DNA from: Pampus argenteus
Lineage: Eukaryota > Chordata > Actinopteri > Scombriformes > Stromateidae
Length of the DNA: 64,000 nt
Direction: 5' to 3'
Assembly: GCA_036937835.1 (NCBI GenBank)
Contig: CM072862.1
Location: forward strand, 14,086,501 to 14,150,500
Below the pieces are notes generated by a model. That model did not search any database, was not told the origin of the DNA, and saw nothing but the letters and a program-made list of their open reading frames with translations. Of this stretch, positions 43,245 to 54,490 are shown piece after piece. Positions within the stretch are counted from its first letter, which is position 1, and each line of letters opens with the position of its first letter. Made by a program: the position numbers and the translations under genes.

Positions 43245-43403
43245 TTATATGTGAATAGAAATAGAAATAAAAAGTGTAAAATTGCTGGATGGCACCAGCA
43301 CACAAAAATAGACCACAAGTTCTAGTTACATAGCAAGAACCAGAATCCACGTTTCAAGATGAACAGCACACTGAAATGTTCTCTTATACTGTACATTGGG
43401 TTT

Positions 43404-43552
43404 GGGCATCCCGATGATTTAGTTGGTTAGTCACATAGTACATGACTATAACATTCAGCAGTTTGAATTTGATCAAGGGCCTTCGTGCTACAGCCCTTAG
43501 TAGATCTCCCCTGTAGTGAGATCTTTCTCTACTCTATCTAATAAAGGTCACT
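43404..43552 (+). mobile_element. tRNA-derived SINE, degenerate full-length copy
   Basis: The head GGCATCCCGATGATTTAGTT (A-box region TTTAGTTGGTTAG, 43418-43430) resembles the tRNA-like head of a widespread fish SINE. A decayed B-box (GTTTGAATTT, 43461-43470) follows, then the body (AAGGGCCTTCGTGCTACAGC, standing for the usual CCTTTGCTGCATGTC), and the tail TCTACTCTATCTAATAAAGG. All parts are in order and at normal spacing, giving about 148 bp. Point changes in both promoter boxes suggest an old, inactive copy. Confidence 0.7.
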
Positions 43553-44179
43553 GTGACAGAAATGTAAGGAACATGACAAAAAAAAAAAAACATAAAACAA
43601 ACATGAAATGAAAAACAAAACAAATAGATAAAAATAGTCAATTAAAAAAAGGAAGACATGAGAGTAAAAAGAAAAATAACAGAAAGAAAGGCACAGGTGT
43701 TTGTGATGTTGATATCTCTTTTGCTCTGTGCAGTCCCACACCCGCAACTTTTGAAAGCCCTGTGAACATGCCTCCCCCAAAAATTATTTTTATGCAAATT
43801 TACTGATGAGGAACACAAAGCACAAAGGGATGAGACTGGGTATATCAGGAAAGGGGATGAAGTGTACTTATACAAAAAAAATGCAACCTGCAAATGAAAT
43901 CTAAAATACACTTTGAAAAATCAATTCTTCATGCTTTGGCTGGGGGGTACATCCCTCGCAGAGGTAGCACAGTAATACATATTCATGTGTTTTTTGCCCC
44001 CCAAAAAACTGCTTTTAAAAATCACAGGTCAGTAGAAGAAAGGGTAGAGAGCTTTAAGAACAAAGACAACAGCCTAATCATTTTGGATCAGTTTTTTTTT
44101 TCTCTTTACTTATTGAAAATGTGGAGGAGACATAATAGTGGCAATGTGACATTTATTGGTCCACCTTCTCGGTGACAAT
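43553..44179. other. Non-coding, A-rich start
   Basis: A12-A13 run at about 43578-43590 shortly after the SINE; A-rich to 43680. A G(T6)G...C(A6)C short hairpin lies at 43989-44009. No gene recognised. Confidence 0.45.
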
Positions 44180-44390
44180 CCGCTGATTTGTGAATTCTGC
44201 GCAGGCAGAGATAGCATAGCTTTGAGCACAGACTCTCACTCGCCTAATAATATCTCTGTAATTAGCATATGCTTTGATTATAAAGGTCACTAAGTCGGCC
44301 TAACGGAACATCATATGAAGTGTACCAGGGGAAGCTTGTTTAACAGTCTATTTCCATCCCTTTTAATCTCCATTCAACTATTTAACATGC
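44180..44390. other. CNE-like block
   Basis: CGCCTAATAATATCTCTGTA, ATTAGCATATGC, TTTGATTATAAAGGTCACTA (GGTCA half-site) and TTAATCTCC occur without repeats. Candidate enhancer by texture. Confidence 0.3.
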
Positions 44391-44583
44391 CATAGTGCCA
44401 TACTGAGTTAACAGATGTACGGTAAGATGTTGCAAACTCACGGGAGAAGTTGCTCTACAAGATTCTTTGCACCTTTTACTGCATAAAAGGAGGTGTATCT
44501 GAGAACAAACAACAGATTTTGTTTGCCTGGTGTTGTAGTTTTTGCAGCTGACCTGTGCTGTGGTTTTATATGCTTATTAATAT

Positions 44584-44584
<1 letters not shown>

Positions 44585-44623
<39 letters not shown>

Positions 44624-44624
44624 C
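44585..44624. repeat. (GT)16(GC)4 microsatellite
   Basis: About 16 GT units pass into GCGCGCGC. Alternating purine-pyrimidine over 40 bp is the sequence class most prone to form Z-DNA. Confidence 0.95.
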
Positions 44625-44835
44625 ACTTTCTTTTTACATTTTTTAAGTTGCAAAAATCATATCAAATAATGTTCTCTTTTGTAAAAACGTATCTCACTAT
44701 ATTTATTAAACTACACCTTTTAATATTTTTCCAAGCTGCTTACATATGTTTTTGTTTTATTCTGATAAACACTATGTCCAATATCCAACTGATGTTGTCA
44801 TTAGGAGTCTTTATCTAATTATTTTCTGTGTGAGA

Positions 44836-44935
44836 GCTGATGTAGCTCAGACAGCACTGATAGCTCAGCAGGTTAAGGAGCAGTTTTGGTAATGGAGAGT
44901 TTGTGTATTATAATCAAGCCTTCAACTTTGAATTT
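44836..44935 (+). mobile_element. tRNA-like fragment, probably an eroded SINE
   Basis: Two A-box-like strings occur in a row, TGTAGCTCAGACAG and TGATAGCTCAGCAGGTTAAG. A GAGCAGTTTTGGTAATGGAG stretch follows, then a badly decayed B-box region near AGTTTGTGTATTATAATC. No cloverleaf can be drawn, so this is not a functional tRNA gene. Confidence 0.35.
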
Positions 44936-45629
44936 GCAATGTGTTGCTTGCTTTAGAGTCCAGCCAAGAGTCAAAATTCAGAGGTAACATTTTTAACTCA
45001 GTCAATTCAACTGCACTGGTGCAAATCAGAATTACAGATACGATGCCTTTGTTTCGGTTGGAGTGTCACAATATAGTATATACATTACAACACATATGGA
45101 TAGTTCTTATTCACAACACACCATAGTGGCTTAAGCAGAAGTTAAACTGTCCTTGCTCTCAGTAGTTACTCATGTTTCAACAATGGAACACATACATGTC
45201 TATATATGGAGTATGTTAAATATTTTTTTTCTTTTATTTCCATGCCGATGCAGCAAAGATCAAACACAGCAGGATGAGACAGTCTGAATGAAGCTTACGC
45301 TGTTTACATATCAGTAAAGTAAAGCTGGCTGCTGTGAACACATTCACAGTACAGTCTGCCTATAGATGGTGCTCTGCCTGAGCTGGTGGGCTATTTTAAG
45401 TCTCCCCTTGTAAATACACTAACAAACGGAGAGGGGAGCCCCCTTGGGAAACCACTGTAAATAAGTGGGTATGATGCACTGAGTACAATCCTACTTTTTG
45501 TTTTATGAAAAAATATGCTCCTTTCATCTGAGACAAACAACTAGATAAACCAGCGCCTACACTCACACACCCCGCGTTAATTACCACATTCATTTACAAT
45601 GTTTAATCTGTGTGCAAACTGAAAATACA
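44936..45629. other. Non-coding, nothing assigned
   Basis: Ordinary AT-rich sequence; short frames without recognised proteins. Confidence 0.5.
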
Positions 45630-45680
45630 ACAAACAAACAAAAGGCAGACCAGAATTTTCCTGTTGTTTTGTTTGTTTGT
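45630..45680. repeat. 14-bp perfect inverted repeat
   Basis: ACAAACAAACAAAA (45630-45643) and TTTTGTTTGTTTGT (45667-45680) are exact complements around 23 nt. The arms are (CAAA)n-like simple sequence on opposite strands, perhaps an inverted pair of A-rich tails. Confidence 0.85.
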
Positions 45681-47083
45681 ACCGTGCAACATTTAGTAGT
45701 GAATTCTTTTCTGTAGAAAATTGGTCTGCACAACAATGTCCTGGTTTTGCCTGCCTCCATCAGTTCCACAGAAGATATTTCTGGCTTAATGAATTAGGTT
45801 GCATCCAATAAAAGAATGTATTAAGATATCTGGGTTATGAAAATATCTGTGAAATTAACAGAGTGAAAAAAAAACTTTTTCTTTTCCTTAATTTTTGGTC
45901 TTCAGTAGTCAGATTTTAGGTAAAGTAAAACTGATTCCCAACAACAATCAAACATTTAAATCTTCTTAAGAGACTTTAATAAAAATGTATATGTGAATTA
46001 TTCCTATAATTATTAAAAATGTTATCATTTGGCTGCAACAACCACATATATTTAAATCCAGGAACTGCCATTTTCATATCAGAGGAATATAAGGCCCCAC
46101 TATTACCAACAAGTCTATGAAGTCTGGTCATCTGAGCGCTCTCCATTTATTATCAAAGCACACAGCACATTTGAACCTGAGGGAAATATGATGCCTGACA
46201 GCTCCTGTGTCCAGCCAGAAAAACTAGCTGAGGTTTCACAATTATTGGTGACCAGGCGAAAACTAAATAAATAAATTAATCAAAATCTCTTCTACATATC
46301 AACATGCAACCCTATATCTGCTAGACTTTATAGATCGTTCTGTGGCTGCGGTCAACAAGGTACCTCAATATATGGGAGAATCTGACCATCACAATGAATA
46401 TATTCATATTTTCATATATTGTCTGTAACATTCTAATAATGGAAAGACAATACATTCCTTCATGTAGATGCAAACATTGATACCTGCTAAGACTTTTGAC
46501 ATGCACTATTTTTTTTTCATTTACATGTGAAATAAATTGCTACTGTTTGATATCTGTCATTTCAAATTCACTCATTTAATCGTAATCAATAGCCACAATA
46601 AAAAAGGAACCACTAGCTGCGATAGAAGCCAGCAGAGTCTGAGAGAAGAAAGTTAATGCACAAAGACTCTACGTGCGGATGATGAAACCGCAAGCTTTAC
46701 AAGAAACGTCTGCCTTTTTCAAAGTTGTTTTTTTTTTTTTTCTCTCTTAAATTAGAGTATTCTGAAATGATCATAGCTAAACTGGTGTAAAATGACTGTT
46801 ACAAAACAAGGACATGTGACAAAGGGTATTTTTACTACCGCTATGACAGGGCCATGGACACACAGGTTTGTTGTCTTCATTCTTAAGCTTTGATCAAACC
46901 ACTGTTAGACGAGATGAAAAGGTTTTGAAAGAGAAGCCTCCACATCTGTAGGGAAGTCCCCTTTACCCACCCTACAGAGACAGGAAAGAGGAAAAGAACA
47001 GCAGAGGAGGACTCGGACATGAATGACACAACATTTCAAGCAAACTGACAAAAACTTGCCACTTCCTCACTTAAAAAACAAAA
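45681..47083. other. Non-coding; weak CNE texture near 46100-46210
   Basis: A T15-type run at about 46728-46742 and short A-runs. The part 46100-46210 (TCTGAGCGCTCTCCATTTAT, TATCAAAGCACAC) is repeat-poor. Nothing else assigned. Confidence 0.45.
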
Positions 47084-47190
47084 AGACGAGGCAGTGGAAC
47101 AGATATAGAGCTAATAGGTCAAAGTCTCCATGACAAAAAAAGACGAGGCAGTGGAACAGATATAGGGCTAATAGGTCAAAGTCTCCATGT
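47084..47190. repeat. Two-copy tandem repeat, 57-bp period
   Basis: AGACGAGGCAGTGGAACAGA begins at 47084 and again at 47141. The copies agree over about 49 bases with one A/G change (GATATAGAG versus GATATAGGG), up to GTCTCCATG. The high identity means a recent duplication. AAAAAGA at the junction suggests slippage between A-runs. Confidence 0.92.
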
Positions 47191-47499
47191 CAGAACACTA
47201 AAACCTTATCGTAGTATTTATTATGACTTTCAACAGGAAAAAAGACATTATCATCACCACAGATAATGTCATCAGCCCTCAGCCCATATTTGATAGCACG
47301 CTTTGATGGGAAAAGATGTGTCATTCTCTTTTGATTTGTACTTACTCCCTCACTAAATATTTACACAATGAAATTTATGATAAATAATCATCGGTAATGT
47401 TGATATAATGACTAAGAAGGCAAGTAATAGAACGGCTAGACGAGTCTGATAAGTCTAGAAAATTCAATCACTTCACTGCAATGCAGACTTTAAAACCAG
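47191..47499. other. Non-coding, nothing assigned
   Basis: Ordinary AT-rich sequence. Confidence 0.5.
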
Positions 47500-47625
47500 A
47501 AAAAAACAACACTTATGTGTACTTATAAATACGCATCACGATATCCAAGATATCTAGTCTCCATATCCATATATTAATATATATTATATTAATATATAAT
47601 CCATATATTGCCCAGCCCTATTAAA
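47500..47625 (-). mobile_element. Fragment of the GGGCTGGGC(G/A)ATAT teleost repeat family
   Basis: On the minus strand TAGGGCTGGGCAATATATGG opens the fragment. It passes through an AT palindrome (ATATTAATATA, twice), and continues with GGATATGGAGACTAGATATC and TTGGATATCGTGATGCG. This follows a common fish DNA-transposon-derived repeat with GATATCG modules, expanded here by a TATA-rich insertion. Confidence 0.45.
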
Positions 47626-48198
47626 CACTATATGACAAAGCACTTTCAGAGATATTCAATATACTTAAAGAGTTTTAAAAAATAGTAAGTATTTATTACT
47701 CCAATAAAATATTCTGTGACATTTGTGCATGGGAACTTAATGGTGGACCCATCAAGGTGGAGTATGTGCAGCTAAACCCCCGGCGTCTTTTATAACCTCT
47801 TCATTAGACTAGAAAGCATGAGGAAGTGTGCTCACACCTGCATGCACACACTCAGAGGGCTTCATTATCATAACTAACCCCCTCCTGTGTTAGTTTAGAT
47901 GGGTAGAGAGGAATCTCTGACACATCTGACAACTACACTCTCAATTTAACAGATACTAGAGATGACCTCAATGTAATTTTCCTCAATATAATACACATTT
48001 CATGATTTTAAAAAAGATGATTTTTTTTTTCTTCTGTAGTTATGGAGAAAAAAAGGGAACAATCTCCACCCCAATATGAACAGTTCTCCCCCTTGTTCAC
48101 CCACACTTGAATAGCAATTAAATTAATTCTCTGTTTTGCTTTTTTTTCCTGCAGTTGGGTCTTGTGAAGACTTTTGTTACACAGGGATTGGGGGTAGG
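47626..48198. other. Non-coding, nothing assigned
   Basis: T-rich runs near 48021-48029 and 48141-48147. No gene or repeat family recognised. Confidence 0.5.
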
Positions 48199-48220
48199 GT
48201 GTGTGTGTGTGTGCGCGTGA
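48199..48220. repeat. (GT)n short repeat
   Basis: About eight GT units followed by GCGCGTG. Confidence 0.9.
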
Positions 48221-49638
48221 GGAGGGGGGTGACGTATCTAATCTAGCACAGCTTCGTATCTGGTGGAAGACTTATGAAATGAGAGGGAAGGGGGATCTTT
48301 ATCAGTGTGGAATTAGTGCTTCTCCGTGCTTCGTACAGGAAGTGTATGGAGTGATTCCATTATAGAGGGGGAGCCTTCAAAGCGGCCAGCGCAGCTAAAG
48401 GACACCTTGGGAGGAAAAAGAGGACCATGCTGAGGAACAGGATGGAACCTTGCTGAAACAGCACTCTGCAGAGAGAGATCACAATCAGGCATTTGCACAG
48501 GGTCTGCACAATTACCTCCCAAATAAAGGTCATTTTTACATCACTCCAACGCTCGCATGTGAGGGAAAATGGACTGTAGTTATTCTAAAACTAAACTGAA
48601 AGTGGAATGTATTAGGTCCTACCTATGAATTTATAAGCAGAAATTACATTGTGGGACAGGGAACTGAGAACGTGTTCAAGTGAGCAGAAAAAAATACTGG
48701 TCAAAATTCCACTTTATCACCCGTAAGATCCTATGCATACTCATCAATAATTAAGGGATTGTACTGTAGTAAAGTGTAGTAAACAGCCTTATTTAGAAAC
48801 ATAAGCAGGTTGAGATTGATGTGATGAAAGTCAGAATACAATTAAAATACAACTCCCAATAGCAAGAAAAGTCTCTGTCTCCAGTTTCTACATTTGGTCC
48901 AATCTGCCATGAAGTTGCAGCTGTTGGTTACACAAACAAATTGCATAGATCTCTGCAGAAAACATGCACAAGAGGACACTGACATCATCTAGAAATTGAT
49001 TTGATGACCACAGTCATGGTTGTTGAGAGAGTTGGGAGAATGAAGGCGGCTCCTATATTTGACACTTTCTCTGGCGTAAGGCAAAATATGGAAAGCAAGA
49101 CTAGATTTGAAATAATAGAGGACAATTTGCATTATATGTCTAGCATTTAATTCCATTACAGGGTGTTTTTGTATTATGTAGTTTGATTGCTTTGACCTCC
49201 AGAACCTAAAGATTTTCATCAGTGCTACTGTACACAATTTCAACACTGGTAGTAAAACAATGGGTTTCATGTATAACGTTCCTATGACAGCAACATCGTG
49301 TTTTTAATACATCTACACCATTAGTGGTGCATTATCCTGATGCTTTCACAGCTACCAAACTGTGTGTATTGATGAACAAGTTACCAGGTTCACACCAAGA
49401 GCTGGGGGTCTTTTGAAGTGGGCCTACAGGGGGCTCTAAAGTTACTGAGGACTGGCATTGTGGTTTAAGTGATCTGGCCCTGTGGAAATGTAGAATTTTA
49501 CTCATGCCAGTAATTGTACCTTGGAGCTGGAATGAGAGCAGAGAGAGAAGAGTGTATAAAAGGCAAAAAGGGAGAAACGTTTTACAGTTTGTCTGGGCTA
49601 TATAGGCGCTAATGATAACAATGTGGATTTATGTATGT
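48221..49638. other. Non-coding; weak CNE texture near 49395-49545
   Basis: The part 49395-49545 is repeat-poor and GC-richer, with GTGGTTTAAGTG and CCAGTAATTGTACC. Remaining sequence is ordinary; frames of 69 and 93 codons on the minus strand are not recognised. Confidence 0.45.
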
Positions 49639-49639
49639 C

Positions 49640-49676
<37 letters not shown>
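49639..49676. repeat. (CTAT)9 tetranucleotide microsatellite
   Basis: Nine perfect CTAT units preceded by CT. The type used for marker loci; probably variable in length. Confidence 0.97.
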
Positions 49677-51654
49677 ATAATATGACATGCAGTATTGTTA
49701 GATTAAGAAAGAGACACAAAATATTACTCCCTGTTCCTGTTTCTAGTTTGAATCACCAACCATACACAAATAATGTGTTCAATCAAAAATAAACAAACTA
49801 TAAAGTTTGTGATAACTTCCTTGACCGACTGCAACCTTGTAGAAAAAATAATAATAATTAAATAAATCATCATTTCTGATTGGGCAGCTCTGTAGAAGAT
49901 CTAAAAGCTTTTGAAATTAGATGTTTGCTTCTCTGTATGCCAACTAAAGCCCAAGAGTGGGTGTAAATAAGGGAGGTTTAGGCATGGAGTGGGGTAACTG
50001 CAGCCCTCATGCTTAATTCATGCTGGGGCATCTATGAGGAGCAAATGCAGCTACTGACTGGGCAGAGATTCCCTTTCATATCATGCAAAGGGATGTGCTC
50101 CAAAACCAACCCCTGTTAACAGGTCACAATATAGAACAAACCCAGTTTTAAAGCACAGCCCACACACAGGCTATGTTTGTGCATAAAACTGTGATTAAGA
50201 GACTTACATGAAAGCTATACAGTCCTGTAGGTAAATGAAAGTACTGTAGAAGCAGATTTTTACTGTTTGCCTTATGAGTATTAAATAAGTACTGATGAAT
50301 AAATTTACCAATGTTGATAGCATTTGTTCTTCATATGCATGCAAACTAAACGTTATTTTCATGGATGTAAAAGCCAGTGTTGTGGTCACCTGATCACCTG
50401 AATATTGACTCCAAAACACCCAACAAGCATAGACGAGATTAAAAAAGAAAACCTGTTTTGTCACATAAAGATATTTATTTTTTACCCATTCCAAATGTTT
50501 GTTTCCCATGTAATCTAACTAATAATCTCGGTATGTCCTGTATATGAGTCATTTGATATTTAATTTGGAGAATATATATACATATACAGTACAACTGGTA
50601 TATAATTTGACACAACATTTCTTGCGTGTATTTAGACTGAACGTTTAGTCAGAAAGTACCAAGCCATTAAATCTAATGTGGGTTATTAAGATGAAGACAT
50701 TAAAAACATAGATTAAAGAAAAATGGAAAGAAACCATCAAATAAAATAAATATATTTTAAAGATAGGGCCAAAATGGAGCATTTTAAAAATCAATACAAA
50801 AAATATTAGTAAAACTCTCATGTATCATTGCCAGATAGCCATGATTCAATTACAGTTTTACTGTAAGAAAGAACTTTGATACTGCTTCATTTTTGATTTG
50901 TGATGAGCTATCATTATTACGGTCTGGTAAGATTTCCTAGGATCCATTCAATAGATGAACATATATATATGAGAGGAATATCAGACGCTGTTTCAGCACA
51001 ATGATCCATTTAAAGTGGAACTAAAGACATATCAGAATTTAAGTAATTATAACCACTGGAAACAGATTATCATGAAAGTAGTAATTATACATGTGTAATG
51101 TGAACAATTGAAAATGAAATATTTTTTTCTATTTACCATTCTCTCTTTAACCTTAACCTTAAAGTGCTATTGTGGGAGCAACCTAGATGATGTAGGTCCC
51201 CTCCCATTCAAAAGAATAATTGCAACTCACTCTAGTAGTGGCAATAAAAGTCTGGCAGCGTCTTCACAAGGATGTGAAAGACACTGAGGGAGAGAAAAGG
51301 TGTGTGAATACAGATGATTGACTGTCAATACTGCAACAGGACGAAGGATGTGCATTCAATGAAGGAGGATAGATATGTTTTCTCTGTAGGAACCACATGA
51401 CTCTTCTTCGCCCATTGCATCCACGCAGGAGCAGCACAAGTTTACATTCAATACGGTATAAAAGACAGACATTAAAAGTTCTCTACACAAAGGCGCATGT
51501 ATAGATATGCATGCATGCATGTGTGTATACACAAAGTGACAAACCCAATTTCCATATTTACTGTTTGGTGAGAAAAGGAAAGAGAGGGGAGGGCAAAAAA
51601 AACCCTCATAAATAAATGACAATGCACAGCTTGCCCTGGAAATAGAAGCATAAT
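49677..51654. other. Non-coding, AT-rich
   Basis: Includes AT patches near 50571-50586 and 50960-50970 and GATATGCATGCATGCATGTG near 51505. A 101-codon minus frame (50204-50509) has no recognised protein. No repeat family assigned. Confidence 0.5.
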
Positions 51655-51915
51655 TTTGTGTTTGTATTATATTCAGGCGGGTAAAATTTAATCTCCCTTT
51701 TAATACCCTCTATTGTATAAACAGGAGAGAGGTTGCTGAAATATAAACATTAGAAATGTAACCTTATGAAAATCGATTTGGCATTGGAAAATATTATCTC
51801 TGCCTGGTGGTTTATTAATGCAACTTCAGGCATGTAGCCACTATCAATGAGAAAAATCCTCCTATTTCATTTTTATGTTGTTTGGGAGAGAATCTATAAG
51901 ACGAGGCTGTGGCAA
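51655..51915. other. CNE-like block
   Basis: Repeat-poor, AT-leaning and motif-rich: AAATTTAATCTCCC, CTTTTAATACCCTC, AATCGATTTGGCATTGG, GGTTTATTAATGCAAC, ATCAATGAG. Candidate enhancer by texture. Confidence 0.32.
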
Positions 51916-52349
51916 ATGTACTCTGAAGTTACTTCAGATAAATCTAGCAGAAGGTAACATTTCCAGTATTGTTTTGAGTAAGATTGTGATCAGAATGCAT
52001 GAATAAAAAAAATCCTGATCTCTACTAAACAGAAGTAATGCAAATAGTTGCAGCAAAATATAAGAAACGTTTCTTAAACATTCTTCATATACACTTGATG
52101 AGTAGCGTATGTGATGTAATATGTGACAAAATGGTAACATGATTTTTGACCTGACGGGACCAAACAGCATGGATTATGAGTCATGCATTATGCTACAAAT
52201 TTGAACTGACAGTTGAGCAACAGTTATCTGAGGTTGTTTCTATTTCTCTTTTTTTTTCCTTTTTTGGCTAAATATGAGCAGCTCTACAGTGGCCTGTGTT
52301 AAGAACTGGATCTGATCTGCTGTTATATCATACTGTAAATGGTTGAGCC
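51916..52349. other. Non-coding, nothing assigned
   Basis: T-rich run near 52248-52264. No recognised gene or repeat. Confidence 0.5.
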
Positions 52350-52640
52350 ACAAAAACCAAACAATTCTGCCAGCAGGCTAATCACTTGGGCTGGTAAACC
52401 AATCCTCCATGGACATGCACCGCAAGTATGAAAGTGTGTCTGCAGCCCCAATTATTTATTCATTTTGTTTGATTCAGGATGATGTTCCACCCTTGGATTA
52501 CCGTTTTTCCTATCTGGCAAGAGCGCTGGCACTATGCCCTCTGTTTAAGATATCAAAGATTTGCGGCATCTCGTTGCCTTGTGTTGGCTCGCCTGGGGAG
52601 TTTCAGTAAACATGAATTGGATAAAGCCACAATAATGTAC
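52350..52640. other. CNE-like block with a TCF/LEF site
   Basis: Contains CAGGCTAATCACTTGG, CCCCAATTATTTATTCATTT, TTGGATTACCG and GATATCAAAGATTTG, whose ATCAAAG core is a consensus TCF/LEF site. Two overlapping plus frames (52409-52667) stay open but give no known protein. One of the better regulatory candidates. Confidence 0.35.
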
Positions 52641-53284
52641 TGTAGGGAAAGAAAAAAAAAAGAGTGAGTAAGAGAGAGAGAAGGAGATAGGGAGCAAGGA
52701 CAGTAAAGGGAAGGAGGGACTGAAAAATAAAAAGATGTAATGGGGTTCTGTGGGAACAATGGCTTTAAAATATCACTGGAGAGGACTGATTGGGACTGTG
52801 TTTATGTAATCCCTGTATATTAGATACGGCAGATGAATTAATTTCCCAGCTTTTGTTTTATCTCACCATTATGAGGTGGAACACAAACAGAGCAGCTAAA
52901 TTTAAGAAAATACATGCCATTAATTATAAAACAGTCTTCTTGGACTCATTCTCCTCTTAACTTTAACTCAACAAGGGAGCTGTAAATATACAGTAGAGAT
53001 GAGTAAGTGAAGTGCATTGTTGTTTTTTTCGAGGTTTGAAACAGCAGGTATATGTTCAGAGATTTAATAAATCCTCTATATCCTATGAAGCATGTTCAAT
53101 CCTCACCTAGAAGTCTCTCTCCAGGCTGTCAGCCAGACTAATTTAAAGCTGCATTACCAAATGTTTGACCACCGAGAGGCACAGAGAAAAAACTCACAGC
53201 AGAAAGGCCTTGACAGATAGATAAAGACTATGTGTTCACTACATTTTGAAACAGTTTTTCAGTCAAAACGATTGGTGTCCACAC
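52641..53284. other. Non-coding; GA-rich start and possible CNE at 52790-52925
   Basis: GA-rich from 52648 to about 52735. Then CAGATGAATTAATTTCCCAG, TATCTCACCATTATGAGGTG and similar strings make 52790-52925 CNE-like. No gene recognised. Confidence 0.4.
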
Positions 53285-53381
53285 TAGTAGAGTAGAGTAA
53301 AGCAGAGTAGACTTTTTTTTGTCCCCAAGGGGAAATTTGTCTTGGGCAGAGTGCTACAGTCCAAAAAACATCACAAAAAAC
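53285..53381 (+). mobile_element. Fragment of a teleost retroposon with the GTCCCCAAGGGGAAATT motif
   Basis: An AGAGTAGAGTAAAGCAGAGT start leads into ACTTTTTTTTGTCCCCAAGG and GGAAATTTGTCTTGGGCAG. The CTTTATTGTCCCCRAGGGGAAATTYGTCTTGG string is a familiar piece of dispersed fish repeats, probably from the 3' part of a non-LTR element or SINE. The family is not assigned. Confidence 0.45.
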
Positions 53382-53660
53382 TAAGCCTTAACATTTGACA
53401 TAATGCTAAACTGTTTTACAACCAAATCTTAAAACCATAAGAGACATTGACTATACGTTTGACTAGCACTTTCTAACATTTTCAGGTCATTTTAGTAAAG
53501 AGCTTTGTCCACAGTGAAACGCTCGAACATCATAACACTAAATGTTTGCCCTCTTTTCAGTTTGGAAAACAAAAAATCTGCTCCACACAGCCAACATTTG
53601 GTAAGAAGTAGGACAGACAGCCTGGCTGATCAAATCACTGTTTTATGGTCCATCCAACAA
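53382..53660. other. Probably repeat-derived, unassigned
   Basis: Lies between the retroposon motif and a duplicated segment. No coding-like frame; no named family. Confidence 0.3.
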
Positions 53661-54070
53661 AATCAACATACAGTAAATGCAGGTTAATGACCACGGCTTG
53701 GACATTTAAAATGAGTGATCCCACCTGAGCTGATTACTCTGCCAAGTGACAGCTCATTCAACCTCCGTTAAGTCTCCACCTGCTCTCTGTGATAACTTAT
53801 ATTGTGCTTTAATGCAGCCTATACAATATTATGGACAATGTCTCATTTACATATTTTTCTGTTTCTGTTGTCAGACAATGGAGGCAGTATGAAATAGTGG
53901 TTTAATCACGGCCCATAAACACTATCTGTTAGAATGCAGTTCGGTGCTGCTGTACTGCAGTGATAAAATCATTATTTTATATTCACAACAACGTCTGACA
54001 TAATCAACATAAATCCAGGTTAATGACAACAGCTGTGCTGTATATTCGGCTACATTGACGTTTAAAATAA
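53661..54070. repeat. Diverged direct repeat, copies at 53661-53714 and 54002-54070
   Basis: AATCAACATA, then CAGGTTAATGACCACGGCT and CATTTAAAATGA in the first copy match AATCAACATA, CAGGTTAATGACAACAGCT and CGTTTAAAATAA in the second. The second copy carries about 20 extra bases before the last block. It is probably internal structure of an unnamed transposable element. Confidence 0.55.
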
Positions 54071-54490
54071 ACCATCACAGAGAAAGTTACAGGTGACTAA
54101 ATGTTGTTTTCTTAACTTTACTGCCACACAGACCCAGCTGTATATTTTCAAAAGCTCCGTTTACCCCATCCAAGCCTGCATTTTAACTTAAACACTCCAG
54201 AGACTATTTTGGAATAGTTAAGGTGTTTTAATCTATACGAAGCGTTGAAACTGTGAGGAAAAGTTTTAACCAACACGTGGATGTACTCAGAAAGCGATCT
54301 GATCAAGATAGAGCTGCTAAAGTTTCTGTGGCTGTGGTTTGCCACAGTGGATGTTTGACTTTCAGTCACTCCACTGACCATGCTTTTACGAGAACAAACT
54401 TAGCGAGACTGTTACACACTCCCCCCTCGCTGGTTATGATGTATCTTTGCGTCTGTCTCATGATGTCTTGTGTTCTCAACATAAAATGTC
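54071..54490. other. Probably repeat-derived, unassigned
   Basis: A 98-codon plus frame (54253-54549) crosses this part and ends inside the antisense of the transposase remnant, so it is not a gene. The sequence may be the 3' flank of the Tc1-like element. Confidence 0.3.

Noticed and set aside
49639..49676. CTAT array as part of a satellite or transposon
   Set aside because: Flanks show no further periodicity; it is a simple microsatellite.
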